Assembly: GCA_026874595.1 (NCBI GenBank)
Contig: CM049322.1
Location: 29,203,340 to 29,267,339 of the forward strand
From: Sipunculus nudus
Taxonomy: Eukaryota > Annelida > Sipuncula > Golfingiida > Sipunculidae
Length of the DNA stretch: 64,000 bases
Reading direction: 5' to 3'
A program made the translations under genes and the position numbers. The notes under the pieces were generated by a model that saw nothing but the letters and a program-made list of their open reading frames with translations, did no database searches and was not told the DNA's origin. Numbering within the stretch: the first letter of the stretch is position 1; every line of letters begins with the position of its first letter. Shown here piece after piece: positions 29,601 through 41,614 of this stretch.

Positions 29601-30310
29601 GCCTATCACTGTTTCAATGATTCCATCTGTCCGTCCTTGTGTCCGATGGTAGACGGGCTGTGTCAAAGGAGACCCATGTCTGCCCGTGGAGCCTATCACT
29701 GTTTCAATGATTCCATCTCCCCGTCCATGTATCCGATGGTAGACGGGCTGTGTCGAAGAAGACCAATGTCTGCCCATGAAGTCTTTCACCGTTTAAATGA
29801 TTCCATCTCCCCGTCCATGTATCCGATGGTAGACGGGCTGTGTCAAAGAAGACCCAAGTCTGCCCGTTAAGCCTATCACTGTTTAATTGATTCCATCTGT
29901 CCGTCCTTGTATCCGATGGTAGACGGGCTGTGTCGAAGAAGACCCTTGTCTGCCCGTGAAGCCTATCACTGTTTAAATGATTCCACCTGTCCGTCCTTGT
30001 ATCCGTTGGTAGACGGTCTGTGTCAAAGAAGACCCATGTCTGCCCGTGAAGCCTATCACTGTTTAATTGATTCCATTTGTCCGTCCTTGTATCCGATGGT
30101 AGACGGTCTGTGTCAAAGAAGACCCATGTCTGCCCGTGAAGCCTATCACTGTTTAAATGATTCCACCTGTCCGTCCTTGTATCCGATGGTAGACGGTCTG
30201 TGTCAAAGAAGACCCAAGTCTGCCCGTGAAGCCTATCACTGTTTTAATGATTCAATCTGTCCGTCCTTTTATCCGATGGTAGACGGGCTGTGTCAAAGGA
30301 GACCCATACT
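26640..30310. repeat. Edge monomer families of the 90-bp satellite
   Basis: Towards its right end the array changes character. Monomers with GCCCGTTAAGCC, GATGGGTAGACGG and TGATTAAATCTG dominate, and the long higher-order repeats of the interior are not evident. The last full monomers end near 30,305. A decayed unit follows to about 30,350 (GAATGATTCCATGAGG), after which the sequence is unrelated. A less homogenised edge is usual for satellites maintained by unequal exchange. Confidence 0.75.
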
Positions 30311-30350
30311 TGCCTTTGTAGACTTATACCTGCTGAATGATTCCATGAGG

Positions 30351-31401
30351 AGACCCGGGATTATGTACTGGGTAAATACAAACTAGTGGTATGAGCGATT
30401 CTTTTGGCGTCCAATACTACTGGTAAAGTTGATGAACTTGACATCTGATTTACGGTCTCAGACTTTGAAATAGGGGAATGCTGCGTATTCTCCATGAGCG
30501 AAACGAATCCTTGGCCTCTGTTCTGTTGCCTGGATCATGCTGATACTGGTTGATCTTTTCAATCTCGTCTTTAAATGATTGACCTAAGAGAGAAGCATGA
30601 GTAACTGTAAGAACGATTCCAGGTTAATGCAACTGTCAAATTAATATCTCCAAAATACCTCTGTATGAAAATACATTAATGCAGTCGCCTTAAAGTTTTG
30701 GTCAATAGGCCAGTTTTCCTCAAATTTTCCAAGTTGATATATTTTAGCTAGTATAGGCAATATGACAATGATCAAATGTATATGAGCAAAACATTCTTTA
30801 TACGGAGTGTGTAGAGAATCATTATTAATTTAGCAATATTCGTTAAAGAAGAATTATCGCGAACGAAAATGGAATCGTGTATGAGGTCACATCACGAAAG
30901 ACAAGCTGAAAGGTAAGGTATATAAATATAGGTATATATAATAGGTATATAAATAAAAAAAGATTGGTATATTATATTCCACGAAAGCTATTATAAATTG
31001 TATTATATATATCAAATTATCTGCAATTAATGAAGTGTAAATTCAACTCGTTCCATATTCCCTTGGGTCCCCGTACAGTCACTTAAATTTACGCGAATAT
31101 CATTATATATTTAATTCATATGATGATGGTTTACTTGTGTGTAAATTTTGAATATGGTGGGATCGCGAAAATCGGATTCCTCGCGAAACACTGAAAAATC
31201 GCAAAATTTTAACAGTGCGATTATGAAGCCAGCCACAGTATATCATCAAGCCAGCGTAATAGGTGTTACGGAACCTAATATTAACAGATCACGTATGCGT
31301 GATGAACATAACTTTTATCAAGGAGAAAAAAAAATCAGATTCTGCAAAACGAGGCAGCGTGAAATGTCTAGGGGAATGAATAAAGAAGTCAGTGTTTTTT
31401 T
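30351..31401. other. AT-rich non-coding DNA beside the satellite
   Basis: Unique-looking AT-rich sequence. I see no exon with flanking splice sites, no RNA gene and no long open frame. The 88-codon plus-strand frame at 31,148-31,414 is of unremarkable composition and I do not regard it as a gene. Confidence 0.6.
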
Positions 31402-32246
31402 TGTTAACATATAATAATGATTTATTCTTAAAACAATCCCAACATTACAATACACTGAATCAATACAATTACACAGTATAACAGCAGTATAACAACAAAT
31501 CAAAATAATCAAACAGTAAAATAAACAAAATGCACAGTACCTAGATACCAACACTGTCACAGCAATAACAAGTCCTTCATAACGTACAACCCACATGAAC
31601 AGTTCACATAAATCTTCTCAGAGAATAACAGTCAAGTTCATTAACAAAATCAATCGATAAGTCCTTTAAAAAGTATAAGCCGGACGAAAAGTTCACACAA
31701 ATTCTCTCGGAGAATAACAGACAAATGTAAAGCTCTTGTAAAAAATCTGGTAAATAACTGAAGACCAAATAAGATTCGTCACAAATCCAGAAGAAATTAT
31801 GAAGAAAATTTATAATTGCCTCACTTATCGAAATAGGTCCCACAAACTGACATAAACGTTTCTGTGTCCGCTGGAATATTGTCTCACCTCTCTCTCTGGG
31901 CTCTAAAACACAGCCCCTATTTATAGCTTCTCACTTCCAGCCGAAAACCTTCCATTGCTCGAACAATCTAGAGAATCTAACACAGTATGCACGTTCAAAG
32001 AACTACTAGAACAAAGAAGGCTGTGTATCTCGGGTTCAACCAATGCGGATTAAACCGAGCCTGCAACATCCGGCCAGGCGAGGCCGCTACAACACGAGCT
32101 TCGCGTGGCACACAAGCAAAATGCCAACAGCACAGGAACATCCGTGTGCACAATAAAACAATCATCTGTAACACCGCTGCACACAACAAAAGGGGCACCT
32201 GTAACACAGGTGAACATGAAAATTAATATATACACCAAGCGCTACA
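31402..32246 (-). mobile_element. Possible solo LTR (minus orientation)
   Basis: Read on the minus strand this 845-bp segment begins TGTAGC and ends TAACA, giving the TG...CA termini of an LTR. A TATA box (CTATAAATAGGGG) lies at 31,914-31,926, and an AATAAA signal (31,421-31,426) lies near the 3' end. The spacing of promoter and polyadenylation signal fits an LTR. There is no adjacent gag/pol, so it would be a solo LTR. I cannot see a clear target-site duplication, and the boundaries are by inspection; an ordinary promoter-containing repeat is the alternative. Confidence 0.3.
31914..31926 (-). promoter_or_regulatory. TATA box-like core promoter
   Basis: CTATAAATAGGGG on the minus strand is a near-consensus TATA element, followed downstream on that strand by a pyrimidine/purine-rich stretch (GAGAGAGAGG) and then sequence without an obvious coding exon. 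It is best explained as the promoter of the LTR-like element that contains it. Confidence 0.35.
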
Positions 32247-32597
32247 GAGCAAATGATACATGATATATCTTACAGTCAGCGCTACAGAGAAACATGACTA
32301 TAAATATATCATATTGTATTAGCTGCAGGGATTCATACGGTCGAAATTGCAGTGACACATTGTGGATTCGGGATTATATAGGCGGGTACTGTATTCAGCC
32401 GTTTTGATGCAGCAGATGAAGCCAAACTAACTGAACATTTAATAATTTTTATCTATATAATTGTCATCTGCATATTGTCATACATATCGTCGTACCAACA
32501 GATATAGTCTATTAACTTAATAATTAATTATAAAAAGCTCCCACATGATAGATCACTATCACCTGGATGTATTGAATTCATGCTATGTGATCAATGC

Positions 32598-32601
<4 letters not shown>

Positions 32602-32656
<55 letters not shown>
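32602..32656. repeat. (AT)n microsatellite
   Basis: Uninterrupted AT dinucleotides over about 55 bp. Confidence 0.95.
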
Positions 32657-32659
<3 letters not shown>

Positions 32660-34395
32660 TCACTTAGTTTGGTACAGCATACAACAAGATCCAACTACCA
32701 CGGTTAGCCATATAAAATTCTGGGAGAGAATGGCGCATCAATTCAGGAATTCTTTCATGGATATACATACGATATGCGGTTGGGTATTCATTCGCACGTA
32801 CATAAGCTCCACTTTTTCACAGCTCACAATCACGAAGATATCCGTTCTTATAAGTATATTTGAAGAATGATACTGTACAAAATAAAAGACCTGAATCCTT
32901 CTGATTATTTGATGAGTTCACAATACTATGACGTCACTAATATTTAAAAATTCTAAGCCACTAGGTTCCCTAGGTTTTCAGGTTTCACTTGATCCCTGAC
33001 TAAGTTTGCTGGGCCGTATTATAGCTTATAGCCAAGAAGCTGAGAACCTAGACGAAACAGCCAGAGCTTGAGGCTTATATGTGTGCTATATGGTCTCGTA
33101 GATAGCCAAAACTGTGTTTCCGGTCAAGGCTTTAATCCCGATAAAATTATCTAAAACAATAAAAAAATTAAATATGAATTACACTAACATATCGATGGAA
33201 CATTTTAGCACATATGTAAATAGATGTTAAGAAATAGACAAATAGAATATTTAATACGGCTGAATTAAGTGTATAATCTGTGGATAAAATTTTCCCGTGT
33301 TGTACTCTTATCGTTAATTCCTGTGTTACAACACGTTATCCCTCACTAACCCACTATAAGTTTAGTCTCTACTTAAGGCTACAAAATGGTATGTTAATGA
33401 ACCAGATTGACTCAGACACTTTTATACTACCTGGAGCCAAAGTATCTCAAACTAACACAGACACTAGTCACTATACATTACTTTGTTGGATTTCGCTGAC
33501 CATTGCCGCAGTTGCATCATCATCCAACCCCATACAGCATAGCGCGTGCGCAGAGCGGAGCGGTCTCGCTTGCTGTAGCTCGCAGCCTGTCCCGCTCCTG
33601 GGAGTGAACGGTCATTTGCTAAATAACTACGCGCCTTTATACTTAAACACACACACACACATATATATATGTAAGTATAGATGTGTATTAACACATATAA
33701 TCATGCTTCCCGTGAATTAGTTCATAAAGTATTATTATTATAAACATTATATATACCTTATTCTTTCTCTCATGTTAATTCATTGGAAACATAATGGGTA
33801 TTTAAAACCGGCCTTGGAAAATACTACAAATAAATCGCTCGTAAAACACAATTCGGTAAATGACGTGGAATCGTTCGGGGTCCATGCGCTTGAATTTATT
33901 TAATGAATCATAATCAATCCTTGGTCAGTTAACACGATAAGGAACGAATATTTAAGGAATGAATTTGAGGTATAATCACAGACTCCATAGCCAGCCTGCA
34001 TGATTATTGTTGCACGGTATATTAAATTGTGTTGTCTCTTATCATGCCTTATGTTTATTTGCCGGTTGAATGCGGGTTGACTTTTGGTAAAAATGCGGGA
34101 CGGGGGGATGCAGGCTGAAATCTAAATGTGCGTGGCGGGTGCGGGTCGATTTATTTTTTATAGGTGCAGGGTGGGTTTTCACAACTGCGGGGCGGTGCGG
34201 GCCTAAAGTTATATATATTTATTGATCCTGAGGTCGACGTGCTGGTGTACTCCACTATGCTTTTACGAAGATAACAACAGGCATAAAATTCGTTATCATG
34301 CTTTAATGAATCAAGCGATTGTACATACTCATTACAGGCCACAGGCTGTATCAAATACGTTTTTGCTGAGGGGTTCCTAGCCACCTTATAAGAGG

Positions 34396-34398
<3 letters not shown>

Positions 34399-34434
<36 letters not shown>
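34399..34434. repeat. (AT)n microsatellite
   Basis: Uninterrupted AT dinucleotides over about 36 bp. Confidence 0.95.
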
Positions 34435-34437
<3 letters not shown>

Positions 34438-34840
34438 CTACACTCATTTCTCTATTTTCTAACTCGAAGGTGCAAACAGCAGATACATCAAGTACTAAAA
34501 TTAAAAATAAAAACATTAAAAGGGAACACAGACGAAACGTTTGGGATTTGCCTAAATTACATTTACATTGTGGTCAATTTATAACATTTTGCAATAAAGA
34601 AAATATACATTTTTTGTGAGAACACAATTACATCCCTAAAATATCTAGTTTTAATTGAGAAAGAATCCAGTCTTTCTAACATGTGAAACACCACTAAAGG
34701 TAAGATTATGACAAACATAGTTCCTGAAGTTTTATGAACATACAAGTATCTCTTCCAAACCTGTCATTTCATGCGAGTCCGTATCATACGTGTAACAAAT
34801 CTGTAACATATATGCTTTGTCTCTGTTCAGCAAACGTCGC

Positions 34841-35008
34841 TTAATTGTATGACAAATAAAATATACACAAGACAAGAGTTAGAAAAGACGCCAGGTCCAG
34901 AGTCTGTATAAAGGTTCCATCTGCAGTTCCCGGTTCTACGCAGCCAGAGGGTGCAGGTTCTTGGTAAGGATTGGTCGGCAATGAGAGCGTTGTTGTAAGT
35001 CCATGTGC
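34841..35008 (-). CDS. MOXD1: Gene A exon 12: C-terminus and stop
   Basis: Starts after GTTTCAG with AHGLTTTLSLPTNPYQEP, then SGCVEPGTADG, and ends in a hydrophobic tail (LASFLTLVLCIFYLSYN) before TAA. The tail would suit a C-terminal membrane anchor or GPI signal, as in several MOXD1 relatives. 168 nt, phase 0. Confidence 0.78.
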   Translation of the reverse strand, partial: AHGLTTTLSLPTNPYQEPAPSGCVEPGTADGTFIQTLDLASFLTLVLCIFYLSYN

Positions 35009-35816
35009 CTGAAACAGAATCATATAGATTACGCCTAGAACATACAGTAACAGTAAAACCAAATGCCAGGAGATGTTTATCAGCATATGAATCGTTTTGG
35101 AGATTTTTTCGGCGGATTGTGAATATAAATTGAAAGGGAAGATTTGTTTAGAAAGATTCATTTTTTTTATTTGGTTTAATATCATTTACATCTATAACGT
35201 TCGAAGTGAACGTGCAATTACCGGCAGGTATGAACCATTCCAATACTCCTTTTGACAGCGTAGTTTCATCTTGCCTTCTCGTGTGTTACGCTGGAAACTC
35301 TCTCTAATAGCATAGTTTGTCCAATCCTGAGCAGACAGAACTTGAGTGGGTGTCATGCCAAAATAAGGTCCGGTCGTCGTTACCTTGCCGTCCATATAAT
35401 GTAATGTTAATAAAAATGCGGGTTAACTTCGTAAGTATACCTGCACTCAACTCATTTCCGGGATATACCGCTATATTTAATCGAAATATATTTTGAATCA
35501 GCCTAAAATATGAATTTAAAGACATCAAACGTGTATGTGTACAAAAGCATGATACGTTGACAGAGGGATGAAACAACTTACTCTAAAGCAAGGTTTAGAA
35601 ACTTGAGTAGTTGGGTATCTGTGAGATGACTTGAACAGTAGCGGAAGGCTGCGTGTGGCGTGTAATAGATGATACCGAGGCACATCTCGCTGTCCAACGA
35701 AAAGTCTCCCTGGGGGTAATGGTATAATAAGTATCATTATTGCAATGTCAGTAACTGCAGATTTTAACCATAATGCTCAATTAATACATAGCAGGGAAGC
35801 GGCCGAACAATCTCGA

Positions 35817-35873
<57 letters not shown>

Positions 35874-38800
35874 TTTCTATTATTTCGGCTTGGGGACGCC
35901 TTTCTGGACACAGCAGACGTTAAACATCAATGTAAAGGTCTTTTAAAGGAAACATTTTTTTATTCTTTTCCAAATGTCATTTAAACGGTAATATCATTGA
36001 CGCCAGGAAACATCCGTCGGTTCCTGTAAAAATATAATATTTTTATTTATGGAGAAACACTGTAATCACCATATATTACCTAAGTTTAGACCATTAAGAT
36101 ATGAAATATTTTACTGCATCATTAAAACAGATGTTACCAAATGTCGGTGGTGTTACCGTAATACATGGTTGTCGTTGGTGCGTTTATAAAGAACAGCGAG
36201 TATAATAGAAATTGTTATATAGCCGCCGCACATTTTGCGTTAGACTCATGCAAACTTCAAATGGCAGTTTTGTTTGACAGATGACCCTGTTCATTTATTG
36301 TATTTTTGAATAAATTATGGACCATTTGCAGAGAGTGACAAATGGTGCCACAACAGGCATGGGGTTAACCCAAATTATTTATTATATTCAAATAAAGAAT
36401 TTGTTCTGTATATTCTGTCATCATGAGATCCGCTTAAGAAACCTAGCTAAGTTATTTCAGCAATTTAATTATTATATCCATTTTGTACCTTTATACATTT
36501 TCTATAAGATAAAGAAAATTCTGGTGACTGTCAGGCTTATATTGATCCAAAACAACATAAATACTTATTTACCGTCTTAATAATAACAAATGCATGCTAA
36601 AAACCCTTTTTTTCATCAAATATCTATGAAAATATGTTTTCTGTAGAATGACCCTTGTAAACTGGACTTTATAGATACATGTATTATACTTTAACCGGAC
36701 ACTAAATGAAGTCAAGCCAAGTATAATAATATAATGTATACAGCATACATTAGGATTACTATTTTAGTTTTTAGATTATATCACGTAAGCTTATGAATGG
36801 GCGTATTTTATATGCAGTCTTTCCTAAAAGACACTTTGTTAGTATCACTAAATATTTTTCTTTTTGGAATCTCTGAACCCAAGGCGCCGGCAGTTGCATT
36901 AATTGACTGACCGTGGTAAATCCGCTTCTGTCCGTTGTGTCATAGGTACACTCAAGGATGATCTGGTCCGTCTGTTATATTATACAACTTGATAACACAT
37001 TGAACAATTATATCATATATACATACATATACAAGAGTATGCATCTCGATTATGGTACACTTTATCTAGTGGTGAATTAACTAATCTTACGCTAAATTAA
37101 GAAAGAGATAAACAAGACTAATTTAACTGATTAGTAAAATAGTAACATTTCCATTGTAGAGATCAACAAGGCCTGCCTAAAAACAGGTAAAATGTATCGA
37201 TGGTCTTTCTAAATGGTAGGTCTGTTTCTTTCCTTTGTATTTCTAAATAATTATAAAATTGTCATAAATATTTAGTATATTCACAGCCGATTTTTGTGCT
37301 TTTCCACCTTTCAAGCTTTCACACAAACCATTTTGCAAATTACTTGAAATTTCGAGTATAAAACTTCATTCTTAAACAGTTGCTAAACAAAAATGACAAC
37401 TTTACATTTTTTATCGTAACCGGACTCGGAAGTTTCCTGAAATCTTGGAACTCGGGATCATGGTATCTCTCTGTAGTAATCGGGGGCAGCTCAACTCCGA
37501 TACGCACGTGACGCATGACGATCTTGCTGCCCACATAGTGACTGTGTAACATCACCATGGACACCGTGATCTCGCTCTCCGTCACCATCGCCTGGAATCA
37601 GATATTCAGATACCTTTCATAAAATATGTAATTCTTTTGTTCTCTCAGAACCTGCTTCTGCTCATGTATCAACATAATGTTCTGTCGTTCAACCACATGG
37701 GTCTTTACTTTGTACTATTGAGTACTCTTTTGTGTCTGTTCACGGTGTTTTTTTATGGTATCACATTAGACACTTATTGTAGATACCTGAATCCGACGTA
37801 CCTGTTGCAAACATTCACTTGCACAGTACCCATCCACCTTGAATTCTTTGCTTCTCGGAGGAATCACAAAATTAGATTCCAACCCAACAAGCGCTAGTCC
37901 AGCTTCAGAGGGGCGAAGTGTCTCTGTTACCCATAAGCGGACCCCAGACGAATCTCGTCTGCCTGTATGCAAAATAAAGGACCAATCATGAATCTTAAAA
38001 ATCATACCCGCTCATATATCAAGTCCCACTGCAGCTTATCTAACGGACCCCAGTGGTGCAAAAAAGAGGACCCGATGCAAGTTATTGGTTGGGTCTTCGA
38101 CTCCACGGTATGGTGGAGTCAAAGGTTAGCCTGTAATTTACTGGTATTATATCACATATCATCATGTAACCACCAATGTTGTCAGTATGGTCTAGAAGGA
38201 CATTTTATTAAGATTAAAATTAAACATATACAGGACCAGTGTTGCAAGCAGCTCGATGGATTGTAGGATGTCCAAAAAATAAGCGCATATAATTTTCAAC
38301 ATAACGGTCGATGCTGATCATAGCATAATTTGCTTTGGACTAATGTGTCACTTGAAATATATATGTCCGGAGATTGCTGGAGCTCTCCATCTACCAAAAC
38401 AACTGTATTACGGACACACCCTAGGTTTCATCGTTGGCACCAGCTCGATCTGACCATCCGTGCTGTCCTCAAGAGTGCCCTCATACCCAGACTATGACTC
38501 CGATCAAGACCTTGTTAGCTGCAATGTACTTCTGTTTATAACTCAACGCACAATGTGACAGCACTTCAACAATGCTCACATTTCGATTCCTCCAAAGACA
38601 GAGGAGTTTTCGTTCAACCTGAACCGAATCATAAATAACCTACCTGAGCAAAAGTTCACAGAAATGTGGAAGGCAATGCCGGATGCCATTTACAGTACAG
38701 CAATAATCAAATTTGTCAAGCGCAGGACAACAAAACTGCTTCAATTTAAACACTTCTCCAAACATAGGACCGACAGTTGAGGCTTAACGGGAAACCATCT

Positions 38801-41550
38801 TGACACAGAGATTAGCAGCGCTCGGTCATGTGCGGAGCAACACGCAAGGCTGGACAGTGGGACAATGAGCACGAAGTCTAGAATTGTGAGAGTCATCTAC
38901 AACAACTATACGAAGGTCTGAGACTCCGTTGTTAAAGTGAAAGAAACTGGCAGACTGTAAGGAGCAAATATCAAGATGGGTGGAGCACTCTGCACAACTG
39001 TATATCCGGGAGACATCAGATTTCCTAAATGAAATCGCGCCGCTGTCCCCAGAACACCACGGATCACAGTCCGAGATGATCCGTGTGCTATCCGTGTATG
39101 TGTGGAAGGAGCTTTAGTAAACACAGGGATCCGCCGATCATGGAGTACTTAGAAGAGGAATTGATGCTATGCTAGCTGGGAGAAAGTCAAAGACTTTAAT
39201 AAGAACTGCATCTCAGCAATACGAGCATGTCTGCACCGAGTAGGAACATTGATTGTCCCGTAGTGGAACCGTCACAGCACAGCAGATGATACGATGTTGC
39301 AAAGATCTAGTAATAGACATAACACCACGTGACAGCTCGACCAAGGTCTTCTGAGACTGAAGAGCTTAATGATGATAGCAAAAAAAAGTTGTTCCGAATG
39401 GTGAGCGTCCGTCTGTCTTTCCGTCCGTCCGTCTGTCCGTCCATGACATATTTGTTAACACAATAACTCGAAGGAAATTTGACGTACAGTCACCAAGCTT
39501 CTAATATTGATGCACCTTATCAGGGGCTATGTCAAGTTTGAACATGGATGACCTTGACCTATTTTTCAAGGTCACAGCAGGGATAATTCTTAAATGATGT
39601 TAACGTAAAAACTCGAATAGAATTTGAGGCAAAGTCACCAAACTTCCAGCATTGACATACCTCATGAAGGGCTAGGTCAAGTTCGAATATGGATGATCTT
39701 CATGTCGTTTTCAAGGTTACAGACTTAATTTTGGTGTGTGACATTGACCTTTCTATTCACAAGTTTTTTTACTAGCTATTCCCACATCAGGCGGGGGACA
39801 TACAAGAGCTGTTCCACAGATTAACCTTTACCTTGTTATTGAATAAAACATACAGGTTTTCTACAATAGGAGGAGTAATTCTCTTCAGTGATTGGTCGTG
39901 GTCTTAAGTATTCCTTTATATGCATTCGGAAAAAATAGGACACAGACCAGCGATGTCATTACAATTTTCCTTCTATACCTTGAAAATGAACCGCATGGAT
40001 CAGTTATTGGTAACTTTGAAAAAAAAAAGAAAGTTGCCAAAATTCAGTCATTCACGTTGACCTTCGTTATGCATCAGGGTGACACGAGCAGGACTGAGTG
40101 CTTGGCGAGGATACACTTTATTTTTACACATACCTGTCATGCCTTTAGTGTTATGATATAATATTTCCAGCGTCAGATACTCGAGTTTATTCTCGTGTGT
40201 CTCTGGTCCACCGACAGCAATTCCTGTATTGTCAGGTAGCCACACATCCTGAATAATAATAATAACAATAGTAATAACAATTAATAAAATAATAATTATA
40301 GTTAATGATAATAAATAATGATAATTATAATAATAATAATAATAATATTTTTTTTCTACATCAGGACTATTATACAACCAAACATGATTTCAGCGTAGTA
40401 AAATTATAAGACTTCTGTACAAATTAGAATGAGCATTAGTGTTTACTGTTTTTATGTTATACACAGACGTGTATTTGGCACATGTACGGCCTTGACGATT
40501 ATTGTGTACTGTGCGCCGATTATAATCCTCTTTCTTAGCAAGTTCTCTGTTTACTTAATCTTTACTCAGGCATTTAACGGTAAAACGGTTCTAACCGTCT
40601 TCTTTTAGTATGTACATGTATGTTCTGTGATAGTAGCTAAAAAATGTTAATGTTTGTGATTGTACGATTAAAAAAATTATTTCTTCAAATGAGGTTGCAG
40701 GTGACGCCCAGCTGACCATCATATTTTGAATGTGTACTGGATGATAATTTGCTTCTTGCTTGCTCACCCTCCTCCAACCGACCAGGTCAAAATATGTTTT
40801 GGCCAATAAAAATTCGATGGTCTATTCTCACTCCAGCCTTGCCATTCATCAGGCGGATTCGTGTTCAACTGATAACCCAAGTAGCCCGCAACATGATGCA
40901 CAATATCTTCATTGCCGGGCTGAATTAAAGGCTCCCACTAAAAAAACACGGGTTTCGGTTTTCAGTCGGTCAAAGTAAGTTTGTGAATAGAATAAAGTGG
41001 TTCGACCTAATTTGGACGCTGAAATATATGTTACAATTAAAGGACGCTTACGATATACCTTGCACAAAAAAAAAACAACTTAATTTTCCATGCTCGATTG
41101 AATGTAATAAAATTAATATGAGTAATTAATGTTACTTCATGGGTAACTTCAGCGATACATAAAAAAACGGAGGGTAAAAACATGTATAGATACTGTCACC
41201 CATACCATGATCATGTGCTTCTTTGTGTAGACGTCTGGGATTTTCATGATGACGTAATACAAGGACATGTGATCCTGTTTTACTGTCACCTGCAGAGGGC
41301 ACATTCGTAATGATTCTATGATTCATAATGCAATGACCATGAAAGGAAACCATTACACATCAAACCCTGCTGTTTATGAAGTTAACATGCGGCATAATAA
41401 CTGACAGTATTAAATATACAGCACAATTTGCTCATACGAGATAATAACAGAAAAACTTATATGATGAGATATTATCTTTATGTTCAGTAAGGAAGTCCTG
41501 TTAAAGAAACGTTAATAATATGTTTATTTTATTTATTAATTATGATTATG

Positions 41551-41614
<64 letters not shown>

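Larger units (their letters stand above)
1..30310. repeat. 90-bp satellite array (about 335 monomers), right edge of a longer array
   Basis: A 90-bp unit repeats head to tail from the first base to about 30,310. Conserved parts are CCTATCACTGTTT, ATGATTCCATCT, TGTATCCGATGGTAGACGGG and AGAAGACCCATGTCTGCCC. Monomers differ at a few diagnostic places: CATG/CGTG after the GCC block, TTCAA/TTAAA, GTCCGTCCTTG/CTCCCCGTCCATG, and CAAAG/CGAAG/CGAACAAG. Length variants of 89 (GCCGTGAAG), 91 (GATGGGTAGAC), 92 (CTCTCCCCGTCC) and about 94 bp (extra TATA) occur throughout. Because 90 is three times 30, every frame on both strands can stay open for a few units, but frames end wherever a length variant or TTAA occurs. 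I see no coding signal. The left end lies outside the window, so the array is longer than 30 kb. Each unit has a GAAGAC (BbsI) site. Confidence 0.97.
32247..34840. other. AT-rich non-coding DNA downstream of MOXD1-like gene A
   Basis: No supported gene. It contains (AT)n microsatellites, a compound (CA)n(AT)n tract at 33,646-33,670, and a G-rich stretch at about 34,070-34,200 with repeated TGCGGG motifs. The 3' untranslated region of gene A should lie at its right end, below 34,841, but I could not fix a polyadenylation site. Confidence 0.6.

Noticed and set aside
1-30310. Dozens of open frames of 60-299 codons in the satellite (YPMVDGLC..., RLHGQTWVFFDTARL..., VIGFMGRHGSS...)
   Set aside because: They are all translations of the same 90-bp repeat in different frames and strands, and they end at random length variants with no splice or start context.
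1-30310. CRISPR array or centromere CENP-B box
   Set aside because: The repeats are contiguous 90-bp units without unique spacers, and no CENP-B box consensus is present; the sequence is eukaryotic.
32580-32870. Open frame containing a long YIYIYI run
   Set aside because: It is the translation of an (AT)n microsatellite; the same applies to frames near 34,400 and 58,900.
38240-39370. Possible LINE reverse-transcriptase remnant (plus strand RIVRVIYNNYTKV near 38,880)
   Set aside because: Multiple stops, and no catalytic or other conserved RT block could be recognised; too decayed to call.
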